Assembly (NCBI GenBank): GCA_002686835.1
Contig: NYYP01000027.1
Coordinates: 1 to 40,258, forward strand
Length of the DNA stretch: 40,258 nt
Source of the DNA: Opitutia bacterium
GTDB taxonomy: Bacteria > Verrucomicrobiota > Verrucomicrobiia > Opitutales > Seribacteraceae
Direction: 5' to 3'
Shown: positions 28,311-37,784 of the stretch, piece after piece
How positions within the stretch are numbered: the stretch's first letter is position 1
Layout of the letters: each line of letters starts with the position of its first letter
Made by a program: the position numbers and the translations under genes
Notes under the pieces: model-generated
Told to the model about the DNA's origin: nothing
Databases searched by the model: none
The model's input: the letters and a program-made list of their open reading frames with translations, nothing else

Positions 28311-28461
28311 TAATTAACAAATCAAAATTTCTTTTGAAATAGGTTAGCGACTCAAAAATATCCAGGGCAAGTGGAAAGCTAACAAAAGGGAAGAAAGTTA
28401 TACACACCTGTTCCACAAATGTGGATTATTTTAACCAACTGGATCAAGGATATGACCTGGT

Positions 28462-29916
28462 TTAGTCCAAGTCCAAGGCCCAGTGATAAGTTTGTAAATA
28501 GTATTCAGCAGCTTGTTCCCAATCGCATTTTTTGGAAAGTGCATTTTTTCGCATACCGGTAAATTTTCTTTTATTTGCAAAGACTTCCAAGGCCTCCTTA
28601 GTCGCGGTCCAAAGAGACTTGGCCGAGGGGTCGTTGAAAAGAAAACCGTTGGAATTTTTTTCTCCTCTTGCAAAGGGTTTTATGGTGTCGGCTAGCCCTC
28701 CTGTTCTTCTGCAAATGGGTAAAGAACCGTATCGCATGGCGTATTGTTGAGCCAGTCCACAGGGTTCGAACCTGCTGGGCATGATGAAAAAATCAGACCC
28801 GGCAAAAATTCTTCGTGCCAATCCGTCATCAAAGCCTATGAACGAGCCTATGCGTTGAGGAAAGGATTTAGATAATTCGCGAATAGCAAGCTCCTCATTA
28901 GGGGCACCGCTTCCTAGAAGAACAAAAGATGCATGCGTCTCAGCCATTAGTTGCGGCAAAATATCGATGAGTAAGTCCAGGCCTTTTTGCTCATAAAGGC
29001 GAGAAACCACACCGAATAGCGGAGTCTCAATGTTTGGTTGCAGGTTAAATTCGTTCAATAATGCAAGTTTACAAGCTTGTTTTCCCGCTTTGGGTCGACT
29101 CGGACTAATAGGGTGGGGTAATGCTTTGTCTTTTTGCGGGTTCCATTCGTTCTGGTCGATGCCATTTAAAATGCCTATCAGGTCGGCTCCCCGATATTGG
29201 AGGCTTGCTTCTAACCCACATCCGTATTCTGGTGTTCGAATCTCAGCAGCATAAGTTGGACTGACGGTTGTAATCTTATCAGCATTCTGGATACCTCCTT
29301 TTAGCAAATTCGTTAAACCATCTTTTTCAAAGCCATCCATTGACCAATTCGCAGGGAGTAGATTGGAGCTTAGGAAGTCATCGTATGAAAAAACTCCCTG
29401 GTGTTGTAAATTATGGATCGTTAGAATCGATCGAACCTTTGTTTTCTGACCAAGCTTTAGTTTTTTATCATTAGTGTAAGCGCATACAGGAGCAGCCATC
29501 CAGTCATGTGCATGAATGATCTCAGGGTGCCAGTCGGTGATATTCTCAAGCTGCAACGCGGCTTGGCAAAGGGCGAAAGCCCGCTGTGGATTATCTTTGA
29601 AATCTCCATTCTCGTCGGAATATATTCCATCCCGGTCAAATAGTTCAGGCAGATCAATTAAATAAGCAGGCACATCACTTTGGCCCAGTCTTGTTTCACG
29701 GATGGAAGCGGTGATTGAGCGTTCTCCTATCTTGACTTTAATTTTTTTCTTAAGTGCCTGGGATTGAATTACTTTGCATGCCCTATGCAGGGGACAAATG
29801 ACCCGCACATCCACTCCCAGCTTTTTTAATGCAAGTGGCAAACTGCCGACAACATCTCCCAAACCACCCGTTCGTACTAGCGGATTTACTTCCGGACTGA
29901 CAAAAAGTACATTCAT
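28462..29916 (-). CDS. glgA: Glycogen synthase (ADP-glucose)
   Basis: MNVLFVSPEVNPLVRTGGLGDVVGSLPLALKKLG...HAHDWMAAPVCAY...ILTIHNLQHQGVF...PSRFEPCGLAQQYAMRYGSLPICRRTGGLADTI. Confidence 0.95.
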   Translation of the reverse strand: MNVLFVSPEVNPLVRTGGLGDVVGSLPLALKKLGVDVRVICPLHRACKVIQSQALKKKIKVKIGERSITASIRETRLGQSDVPAYLIDLPELFDRDGIYSDENGDFKDNPQRAFALCQAALQLENITDWHPEIIHAHDWMAAPVCAYTNDKKLKLGQKTKVRSILTIHNLQHQGVFSYDDFLSSNLLPANWSMDGFEKDGLTNLLKGGIQNADKITTVSPTYAAEIRTPEYGCGLEASLQYRGADLIGILNGIDQNEWNPQKDKALPHPISPSRPKAGKQACKLALLNEFNLQPNIETPLFGVVSRLYEQKGLDLLIDILPQLMAETHASFVLLGSGAPNEELAIRELSKSFPQRIGSFIGFDDGLARRIFAGSDFFIMPSRFEPCGLAQQYAMRYGSLPICRRTGGLADTIKPFARGEKNSNGFLFNDPSAKSLWTATKEALEVFANKRKFTGMRKNALSKKCDWEQAAEYYLQTYHWALDLD

Positions 29917-30144
29917 AAATATGAAGAAAAAGGAAGATAGTTGATGTACAATTGAGTAAATTTGGCAATGGGAAAGAACAGACCTTGTATATATTCGATG
30001 CTTGCGAACCTGGGGGCTTAGGAGATATTTTATAGCTTTGTGATTTTTTCAGCTGACCTTTAAGAACCTATGATCGTGTTCGTAAACTCTTTCCTGTTCG
30101 ATTGATCTACTGTCACATTTTCAAATTTATCAACTGGTGTAACA

Positions 30145-31110
30145 ATGCCTGAGCGGTCAATTGAATTCGAATCTGAGCGACAGTTTCATAAGCTCTACGG
30201 CGAGGATCCGGCTAACTTGTTGTATGTAGAAAAGTTTCTTGGAGTTAAAATAGTCGCCCGTGGCAACCTTCTGCACATGGATGGCGATTCAGCAAAACTC
30301 GATCTTTGCGAAGAATTCTTCTGCCTGTTACAATCTGCGAAGGAGCAGGGCTTTGTTCATGGGAAATTTGATTTTCTACGATTTTTAGAAAAAGTAAAAA
30401 TGGGAAAGAGCCAGGAGCTCAGAGACTTACTAAAATATCCGCTGCGTCTACAAATTCGTAAAAAATCTGTGGTTCCTAGAAATCTTGGTCAACGACGGTT
30501 TTTGGATCTCATTTTAAAAAATGATCTTGTTTTCGGAATTGGTCCAGCAGGTACCGGAAAAACATTCTTGGCCATGATTGCGGCACTGCATGCCTTACTC
30601 GAAGGTGAAGTTGAAAGGATTGTGCTTGCCCGGCCCGCAGTGGAAGCAGGTGAGGCATTGGGCTTTTTGCCGGGAGATTTGGAGGAAAAACTACTTCCTT
30701 ATTTGCGCCCGCTCTACGATGCTATGGATGAGGTGCTTGGTCCAATTGAAGCAAGAAAACTTGTTGAAACTGGAGTGGTAGAAATTGCCCCACTTGCTTA
30801 CATGCGGGGGCGCACTTTGAGCAAATGCTTTGCCCTGCTAGATGAAGCACAAAACACCACCCGCTCGCAAATGATGATGTTTCTGACAAGATTGGGAGAA
30901 GGTAGTAAAATGGTAGTGACTGGCGACCTTACCCAAGTAGATCTTCCTCTAAAACAGGAATCGGGCTTGGCGGAAGCTAAGAAAATCCTTGGGGCAGTAA
31001 AGGGTTTGTACTTTCATGAATTTGATCATGGTGATGTGGTCCGGCATCCTTTGGTCAGTCGCATTATCTCTGCTTACCAAGGAGAATTGCCTTCCAGTAG
31101 AAAGGTCTGA
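30145..31110 (+). CDS. PhoH-like ATPase
   Basis: FGIGPAGTGKTFLAMIAALHAL...ARPAVEAGEALGFLPGDLEEKLLPYLRPLYDA...AYMRGRTLSKCFALLDEAQNTTRSQMMMFLTRLGEGSKMVVTGDLTQVDLP. Confidence 0.95.
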   Translation: MPERSIEFESERQFHKLYGEDPANLLYVEKFLGVKIVARGNLLHMDGDSAKLDLCEEFFCLLQSAKEQGFVHGKFDFLRFLEKVKMGKSQELRDLLKYPLRLQIRKKSVVPRNLGQRRFLDLILKNDLVFGIGPAGTGKTFLAMIAALHALLEGEVERIVLARPAVEAGEALGFLPGDLEEKLLPYLRPLYDAMDEVLGPIEARKLVETGVVEIAPLAYMRGRTLSKCFALLDEAQNTTRSQMMMFLTRLGEGSKMVVTGDLTQVDLPLKQESGLAEAKKILGAVKGLYFHEFDHGDVVRHPLVSRIISAYQGELPSSRKV

Positions 31111-31128
31111 TTTGCAGAAATTTTACTT

Positions 31129-33603
31129 GTGAAAGAAGAAAAAAAAGAAGCAATTCGTAAAAATATTCGGGGTGGTCGGCGTCGTCGCGTTTCTCTGGAC
31201 GATGAGGTAAGAGCACAACAAATGGATGGTTTCTCAGGATTCTGGACAAGATGGGGTAAGCATTTGCTGCAGACCATTTTTTTTGGGGTTACCATCATTT
31301 TGATCTGCTTTGTGGGTCAGGAGCCACCTGGGTTAAGGACCCTTGGCGAAGTAGCACCAGAAAATGTCTACAGTGACCGGTCATTTAGTTATTTAAGCGA
31401 GGTAAGAAAAAGGGATGCCGAGGAGTGGATTCGAAGCAGTACTCCCAGGGAATTTACCCGGGATTTTGTGGGCGAGGAGAATTTTGCCAAAGCAATGGTT
31501 CGATTGCGTGAAGGATTGCTGGCGATTGCGGAAATAACTGACGATTCAAAAGAATTAGCTCTTGAATCTCTGGTGGAAGAATTAAAAATAAAGTTCCAAG
31601 TCGTTTTGTCAGAAGATGAAGCCCGTGCTCTTTTAAGTACTTCGATAATGCGTGGAGAAGCTTTTTTTAATTTGGGAAACAAGTTGCTTTCGCAATTGCA
31701 TTTAACGGGGGTAGTGAAATTTCCATCGGTCGACCAGAAATTCCTTTCCGAATCCAATGCCAGTGCACGGATCAATTCTCAGATGATCGAGTTTGCTAAT
31801 AGCTTGGTGGTTTATGACCATGAAAATAACACGAGGCTTTCAAATAGCTTAATTGATGAGTACCATTTCCTTTCAAGTTATCTGAAAGGTTTTGATACTA
31901 ATAGTACCTCCGACTTCACAGAGGTTTTGTCAGGCAAAGCTTCTGTACAGCTACGCGAAATAATTGAATTTGGGGATGAGAATGCATCTTTTGCAGCACA
32001 GGAATTCCGTAATGATATTGCGGGAGAACTTGGAGCATTTTTAGCAAAGGGATTACGGCTTCGTTCGATTGACCGCAAGGCAACTACTGCCGCTCAGGAG
32101 CGTGCCATTGCCGATATGGAACCAACGGTGATTTCGGTCCAGGAAGGGGAAATTATTCTTCGTCGTGGGGATAGGGTAACTGCAGCTGACTTGGAAAAAT
32201 ATCAGGAATATTTGGACCTCGCGTTGGAAGACAGTGTGTTGTTACCCAAGCGTATATTTGTCACCATTGTCACCCTCCTTTTTGGGGTGGTTTACATAAG
32301 TCTGGTCTTGCCCAAGTTTTGGTCAGATGGACCACGTTCGAACATTGTGGCACTCAGCATTGTTTCAAATCTTGGGATTTCCCGTTTCATTATGGAATTG
32401 GGCGAGACCGAATTATTTGGGGAAAGTCCAATACTGATTGGTTTGCTCCCTTATCTTCTGCCCATCGCTTTTGCTCCTATGATTGTTATGATTACAGTAG
32501 GACCGCGCATGGCCACTTTAACCGCTATAATGACCTGTGTCTTTCATGCAGCGATGCAGGAGATTGGTATTGAGATGCTGGTGGGTTCATTATGTACCGC
32601 ATTGGTCGGAGTTTATTTCTGCCGAGAAGTCAGACTACGAGGCAGTGTGCTCAAGGCAGGGACTATGGCAGGAATAACTGGGGGAGTAGTTGCGTTAGGA
32701 ATTGGATTTGCCTCAGGTACTGGATGGATGGTTCCTTTTAATCATGCCCTTGCGTCCTTCGTGGTTGCGGTCTTCACCGGAGCACTCGTTTTGGGTGCCA
32801 TGCCATTGATTGAAAAAGTTTTCAATGTTGCCACGGATGCCACCCTCTTTGAGTTGACCGATTATAACCATCCGCTTTTGCGGAAAATGCAAGTCGAGGC
32901 ACCCGGCACTTATCATCACAGTTTGATGGTGGCGAACTTGGCCGAAGATGCAGCTCTTGTGGTCAAAGCAAACCCCACTCTTTGTCGAGCATGTGCCCTT
33001 TTTCATGACATCGGTAAAATGGTTCAGCCAAATTACTTTACCGAAAATCAGGGCGATTTTGGCAATCCTCACAATCGGCAAAACCCTGCTATGAGTGCAC
33101 TTATTATTAAGAGTCATGTAAAAGAAGGGCTTGAGATCGCCCGAGAAAACCGCCTTCCCAAAGTGATTCGGGATGTAATTAGGCAGCACCATGGAACTAC
33201 CTTGGTTAAATACTTCTACTTCCAAGCAAAACAAAAATCGAAACAGGCGAGTTTGCCTTACGGAGACTCTGAGATGCAAGAACCTGATGAATCGACTTAT
33301 CGTTATGATGGTCCCCGTCCTCGTTTCAAGGAGAGTGCTATTATCTTTTTTGCCGATTCTGTTGAAGCGGCTGCACGCTCTCTGCCAAAGGTTACCCATC
33401 ATAGTGTCGAAGAATTGCTTGATTCCATTTTTCAGGATCGTTTAGAGGACGGACAGCTCGATGAGTGTCCGCTCACTTTGGAAGAAGTTGCCACGATCAA
33501 GAAGAGCTTCCTTAAGACCACATTGAATATGTTACATTCCAGGATTGAGTATCCTGATGAAGAAAAAGACTCGCGTCATCCATTTCCCAAAAATGCCGGC
33601 TAA
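31129..33603 (+). CDS. 7TM-HD family membrane HD phosphohydrolase (PgpH/YqfF-like), GTG start
   Basis: N-term TM, large extracytoplasmic region, multiple TMs, then APGTYHHSLMVANLAEDAA...CRACALFHDIGKMVQPNYFTENQ HD motif; phoH-pgpH-ybeY order. Confidence 0.92.
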   Translation: MKEEKKEAIRKNIRGGRRRRVSLDDEVRAQQMDGFSGFWTRWGKHLLQTIFFGVTIILICFVGQEPPGLRTLGEVAPENVYSDRSFSYLSEVRKRDAEEWIRSSTPREFTRDFVGEENFAKAMVRLREGLLAIAEITDDSKELALESLVEELKIKFQVVLSEDEARALLSTSIMRGEAFFNLGNKLLSQLHLTGVVKFPSVDQKFLSESNASARINSQMIEFANSLVVYDHENNTRLSNSLIDEYHFLSSYLKGFDTNSTSDFTEVLSGKASVQLREIIEFGDENASFAAQEFRNDIAGELGAFLAKGLRLRSIDRKATTAAQERAIADMEPTVISVQEGEIILRRGDRVTAADLEKYQEYLDLALEDSVLLPKRIFVTIVTLLFGVVYISLVLPKFWSDGPRSNIVALSIVSNLGISRFIMELGETELFGESPILIGLLPYLLPIAFAPMIVMITVGPRMATLTAIMTCVFHAAMQEIGIEMLVGSLCTALVGVYFCREVRLRGSVLKAGTMAGITGGVVALGIGFASGTGWMVPFNHALASFVVAVFTGALVLGAMPLIEKVFNVATDATLFELTDYNHPLLRKMQVEAPGTYHHSLMVANLAEDAALVVKANPTLCRACALFHDIGKMVQPNYFTENQGDFGNPHNRQNPAMSALIIKSHVKEGLEIARENRLPKVIRDVIRQHHGTTLVKYFYFQAKQKSKQASLPYGDSEMQEPDESTYRYDGPRPRFKESAIIFFADSVEAAARSLPKVTHHSVEELLDSIFQDRLEDGQLDECPLTLEEVATIKKSFLKTTLNMLHSRIEYPDEEKDSRHPFPKNAG

Positions 33604-34087
33604 TACTTCATCGTTTTTACATCCCCATGTTGAGGTGGCCAACCAGTATGCCTCTTTGCATTTTGATCCTTGTAAGATAAACAACTTTTTTGAAGTTATT
33701 TTTTCGGTTCATCGACACAGTATCACCGGTGAGTTATCAATTGTATTCATGGACCGTATATCCCATTCCAAACTGCACGGTAAGTATTTGCAGGACTATC
33801 GACCCACAGATGTCATTACATTTCCTGCGGACCAAGAAAATGGATTAGCGGGTGAGATTTGCGTATCTGTGGATCAAGCTATTGAGGAATCTGACCGAAG
33901 AAGTCTATCTTTTGAGCATGAACTTAGCTTATATTTGATTCATGGCTGGTTACACCTTGTCGGGTTTGATGATTTGGAGAAAGTGGATCGTGAAATCATG
34001 CGCTTGGAAGAGCAACGCGTGATTGACCGTGTAAAAAAACTTTCCGCTTGGCCTGATTTTCGACTCGCTCAACAGCAGTGCGACTAG
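33593..34087 (+). CDS. ybeY: Endoribonuclease YbeY (16S rRNA maturation)
   Basis: RPTDVITFPAD...GEICVSVDQA...HELSLYLIHGWLHLVGFDDLEKVDREIMRLEEQRV; follows pgpH; start could be further upstream (33545/33557). Confidence 0.9.
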   Translation: MPANTSSFLHPHVEVANQYASLHFDPCKINNFFEVIFSVHRHSITGELSIVFMDRISHSKLHGKYLQDYRPTDVITFPADQENGLAGEICVSVDQAIEESDRRSLSFEHELSLYLIHGWLHLVGFDDLEKVDREIMRLEEQRVIDRVKKLSAWPDFRLAQQQCD

Positions 34088-34102
34088 TAACTAAAATACT
34101 CT

Positions 34103-34744
34103 GTGTCTTTACCACCTGTCAGTCTTTCTAGGCGATTCCGCAATGCCTTTCTAACTGGATTATTGGTTTTTCTTCCATTGGGGACGACCATATTTGTAAT
34201 TGATTTTCTGCTGGATTTATTCAAGGCACCCGCCCTTCGTCTCGCATATGAGCTTGGCCTGAGCGAGGAAAACTCTTTTTTTGGGTTGGAAACTCTCCTC
34301 GCCGTTGCGGGTTTAATAATAGGGATAATTTTACTCACTGCACTGGGATATTTTTCCAAGTACTTACTTGGGCGCTTCTTCATTAATTTGACCGAGCGGG
34401 TCCTGGACAAAGTACCTTTTATCAATACGGTTTACCGATCGGTCAAACAGATCGTGGAAACCTTTGGGAAAGAAAATCGTGCAGTCTTTAAGGAGGTTTG
34501 CCTGGTTGAATACCCACGTAAGGAATGTTATGTTCTGGGTTTTATCACGGCAAATGCTTCCAAGCATGTAACCGATAAGATTGCGGGGAAGTTTACCTAT
34601 GTTTTTGTCCCAACCACTCCCAATCCAACCAGCGGATTTTTGCTTTTGGTGCAGGATGAAGAAATTCACAGGATTGATGTTTCCGTTGGAGATGGCATGA
34701 AAATGTTGATCTCAGGCGGTGCGGTGGTTCCCCCAGTTTCTTAA
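34103..34744 (+). CDS. DUF502 family membrane protein, GTG start
   Basis: FRNAFLTGLLVFLPLGTTIFVIDFLLDLF...DKVPFINTVYRSVKQIVETFG...VFVPTTPNPTSGFLLLVQDEEI. Confidence 0.92.
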   Translation: MSLPPVSLSRRFRNAFLTGLLVFLPLGTTIFVIDFLLDLFKAPALRLAYELGLSEENSFFGLETLLAVAGLIIGIILLTALGYFSKYLLGRFFINLTERVLDKVPFINTVYRSVKQIVETFGKENRAVFKEVCLVEYPRKECYVLGFITANASKHVTDKIAGKFTYVFVPTTPNPTSGFLLLVQDEEIHRIDVSVGDGMKMLISGGAVVPPVS

Positions 34745-35375
34745 AACCTTTGCAGTTTTGGCGGACACAAACGAATTGTCAGGTATTGTTCTGTCTAGAG
34801 ACCCGGCCGGGGAACGTTTTTTAAGAATACGAATATTTGACCAGGTTCTTGGACTGAAGGCTGCACTTTTTTCTCTACCTGGTAAAAGCACTCAAAAATC
34901 AATTCCCCCTGATCTTTTTGACGATGTCAACTGCCTGCTAAACCCAAATCATACCCAATTATCCATTCCATTTGTGACAGATTTTCAAAGGGTGTTTTCC
35001 TACAGAGCATTAGCCATTGACCCCTTAATCTTCCTTACAGCCTCGCAGATTGCCAGGTTTTATCTTATCAATGGAGACCACCTTCTTGAACCAGCCCCGC
35101 GTTTAAAATTGCTTCGTTCATCGCTTGATTCATTTCAGCGGGCACAGGTTCCCCAAGTTGTTCTGCTGAAGCTGTTGTATTGTTTTGCGAGAGACGAAGG
35201 TTTGCCCGTGCGGGAATCGTGGTTGGCAGGATTACCACGAAGGTTGTCTCTTCATGCTCAGGAGGTTTTGGGTCTACCGGTGGATCGGGCAATGATTGAA
35301 TTGAGTGTGATCAATGAGATTCTGGAAAGTTTGCGCAATTGGATGAACTCAGAAACGGAACTACGCGTGGAATGA
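34719..35375 (+). CDS. RecO-like DNA repair protein (tentative)
   Basis: GIVLSRDPAGERFLRIRIFDQVLGLKAALFSLPG resembles the RecO N-terminal OB fold; helical C-term; divergent, no clear Zn motif; start uncertain. Confidence 0.5.
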   Translation: MRWFPQFLKTFAVLADTNELSGIVLSRDPAGERFLRIRIFDQVLGLKAALFSLPGKSTQKSIPPDLFDDVNCLLNPNHTQLSIPFVTDFQRVFSYRALAIDPLIFLTASQIARFYLINGDHLLEPAPRLKLLRSSLDSFQRAQVPQVVLLKLLYCFARDEGLPVRESWLAGLPRRLSLHAQEVLGLPVDRAMIELSVINEILESLRNWMNSETELRVE

Positions 35376-35445
35376 GTGTGTGTTGCTAAGATGCTCAACC
35401 CTTGCCATCCTTGATCTCTTTATTTTTAATATTTCTTACTTAATT

Positions 35446-35865
35446 ATGGGAGTGTGCAAAAAGAATTCCGAAGTCCGAACAGCAGGAAAAGGTACTTACG
35501 AGATTACGGAATTGGCCAAGGAGGGGTTAAAGGAGTCTGGACTCGCTGACGGATTGGTTAGTATCTTTGTTCAGCATACCAGTTGTAGCTTGGTCATCAT
35601 GGAAAATGCAGATCCTTCGGCCCGTGTAGACTTGGAAAGATTTATGGAGGAACTGGTCCCCGAGGATTATCCATATTTTGTTCATACCCATGAAGGACCT
35701 GATGATATGCCATCCCATGTAAAGATGGCACTTACGCGTACCAGTGAGCAAATTCCTTTTGCTAATGGATCCCTGCAACTTGGAACCTGGCAGGGAGTTT
35801 TTTTATGGGAGCACCGCACAACTCCTCACCACAGACGGATCACTTTCACATATATTGGCGAATGA
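35446..35865 (+). CDS. YjbQ family protein (UPF0047)
   Basis: FVQHTSCSLVIMENADPSARVDLERFMEELVPED...HTHEGPDDMPSHVKMALTRTSEQIPFANGSLQLGTWQGVFLWEHRT. Confidence 0.93.
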   Translation: MGVCKKNSEVRTAGKGTYEITELAKEGLKESGLADGLVSIFVQHTSCSLVIMENADPSARVDLERFMEELVPEDYPYFVHTHEGPDDMPSHVKMALTRTSEQIPFANGSLQLGTWQGVFLWEHRTTPHHRRITFTYIGE

Positions 35866-36593
35866 AGACCTTACTGTTTTGGCTACCCGTTTTGAATCTG
35901 CTTGTTTTTTTGCTGTGCGGCTGCGGGCCAAAGGGAAGTATTATTGAGGAAGGGGATGATCCAGCCTTTGAGCGTGGGAGGTCCTACCTTAAGGTGGGAA
36001 GGGATACGGAAGCCCTCGATGAGTTTCTTTCTGTGACTAGACGGGTGACTCAGTCTCCAAAATCACACTTGGAGGCGGGGCGTTTGCTTCTTGCTTTATC
36101 CGATCGAAAAGACCCGGTTGCGGCCATTTATCACTTTAGAAGATTTTTGCTCCTGCAACCAAATGCTCGTGAAGCTAAAATGGTTGAACAACTGATTGTT
36201 ACTGCAGAGCGTGAAATTATTCGAAAATTACCAGGTGAACCCTACGGGAATTATTTGGAAAGTATAGACCTAAAAGATGAAAATGATCGTCTGCGCACAG
36301 AGATTGCTGATTTACAGGCTCGGTTAGGATCGCCTCTTGGCCCTGCAGTTCCTCTCCCAAATGCAATCAGTCAAGCAAACGCACCGCTTCCCGAATCCGC
36401 TAAACCAGCTCAGAAATCTCCAGTGCCTTCTTCCTACATAGTCCAACCAGGAGACAGCCTCTATGGTATCAGTAAGAAAATTTACGGAGATGCATCTCAT
36501 ATCGATTCAATCTATGCGGCCAATCGGGACACCCTGAAAAGCAAAAACAATTTAAAAGTCGGTCAAACTCTTCGCTTGCCCCCAGTTCGTTAA
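35862..36593 (+). CDS. LysM-domain lipoprotein with TPR-like region
   Basis: Lipobox LLVFLLCGCG; C-term YIVQPGDSLYGISKKIYGDASHIDSIYAANRDTLKSKNNLKVGQTLRLP (LysM); ATGA overlap with upstream CDS. Confidence 0.9.
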   Translation: MKTLLFWLPVLNLLVFLLCGCGPKGSIIEEGDDPAFERGRSYLKVGRDTEALDEFLSVTRRVTQSPKSHLEAGRLLLALSDRKDPVAAIYHFRRFLLLQPNAREAKMVEQLIVTAEREIIRKLPGEPYGNYLESIDLKDENDRLRTEIADLQARLGSPLGPAVPLPNAISQANAPLPESAKPAQKSPVPSSYIVQPGDSLYGISKKIYGDASHIDSIYAANRDTLKSKNNLKVGQTLRLPPVR

Positions 36594-36620
36594 GTTTTCC
36601 TGTGCTCCTACAGGTACATT

Positions 36621-37766
36621 ATGGCCTATTTTGACAACAATTCCACCACCCGCCCACTTCCCGAAGTTCTGGAATCATTTCTTGGTGCATCAAGGAAGAG
36701 TTGGGGAAATCCTTCTTCTCCCCATCGTTTGGGTAGTCGTGTTCGTGCACTTATCAATAGGGCAAGGGAAGAAATCGGTCAATCCTTGGAGGTGGAGCCC
36801 CATCAAGTTACCTTCACCTCTGGATCGACTGAATCAAATAATGCTATATTGTCATGGATCGCGAATAATCAGAGTAGACGTACCACCAATGTGTTAATCT
36901 CAACCATCGAGCATCCCAGCATCCTAGAAACTGCCCAATTTTATTTTTCTGATAGTATCCGCTATATACCAGTCGACTCAGATGGACTTTTGGATATCCA
37001 TGCATTTCAAAAGTTACTGGATCAAAAATTGCCCAGTCTGGTTTCTTTGATTGCTGTTCATAATGAGACTGGAGTGATGCAACCTTGGCACCAAGTGGCG
37101 CAGATCTGTCGAGACCGAGGAGTTTGGTTTCATTGTGATGCTACCCAATGGGTCGGGAAATTAGACACGGATGGATTAAATGCCTGTTCGAGCTTTTCAT
37201 TTTCAGCTCATAAGTTTGGAGGAACTAAAGGGGTGGGTGCGTTTGTCTCTAACCAACCAGTAAGTTTAATAAAAGGGGGTGGGCAGGAAGGGGAAACTCG
37301 AGGTGGAACCGAAAATTTTCCTGGTATTGAGGCAATGCGGATTGCTCTCAAGTATAGTTGCAATGCTGCAAGTGCCCAGGTTGAACAAGAAACATGGAAG
37401 AAAAGTTTTGAAGATTCTTTATTAAAGGAATTTAACAGCCTTAAAGTGATTGGGCATCCAGTCCCTCGGATGTGGAATACTTCCCTGCTGTGTCTGCCGG
37501 AATTTGATAATTTAAGTTGGGTGAGTAAGCTCGATAAATTAGGTTACACAGTCTCAACAGGATCTGCTTGCTCTACTGCCCGGGAAAAGCCGTCCGGCTT
37601 GTCCGCAGCCATAGGCCTGAGTAAATCAGAAAGTAGGCGACTGGTCAGGGTTAGTTCATTTACTGAAACAACCGAGGAAGATTGGCTGGGCTTAGCCAAT
37701 GCTTTTAAGGATGCCTTTCATGAATTGAAATTGGAGCAGGAAAATTCCGGGGTGGTTGTGCTCTAG
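36621..37766 (+). CDS. Cysteine desulfurase (NifS/IscS-like, class V aminotransferase)
   Basis: YFDNNSTTRPLPEV...VTFTSGSTESNN...SFSAHKFGGTKGVGAFV (PLP Lys)...STGSACST (catalytic Cys loop). Confidence 0.93.
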   Translation: MAYFDNNSTTRPLPEVLESFLGASRKSWGNPSSPHRLGSRVRALINRAREEIGQSLEVEPHQVTFTSGSTESNNAILSWIANNQSRRTTNVLISTIEHPSILETAQFYFSDSIRYIPVDSDGLLDIHAFQKLLDQKLPSLVSLIAVHNETGVMQPWHQVAQICRDRGVWFHCDATQWVGKLDTDGLNACSSFSFSAHKFGGTKGVGAFVSNQPVSLIKGGGQEGETRGGTENFPGIEAMRIALKYSCNAASAQVEQETWKKSFEDSLLKEFNSLKVIGHPVPRMWNTSLLCLPEFDNLSWVSKLDKLGYTVSTGSACSTAREKPSGLSAAIGLSKSESRRLVRVSSFTETTEEDWLGLANAFKDAFHELKLEQENSGVVVL

Positions 37767-37784
37767 CAAAAATGATCCATTTTA

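Noticed and set aside
29917-30144. Possible small RNA in the glgA-phoH divergent intergenic region (GC-rich patch GCGAACCTGGGGGCTTAGG)
   Set aside because: No convincing secondary structure or known ncRNA signature could be identified by eye.
32713-33402. 229-aa antisense ORF within the pgpH-like gene
   Set aside because: Sits opposite a clearly coding HD-domain region; composition looks like a shadow ORF and no family is recognisable.
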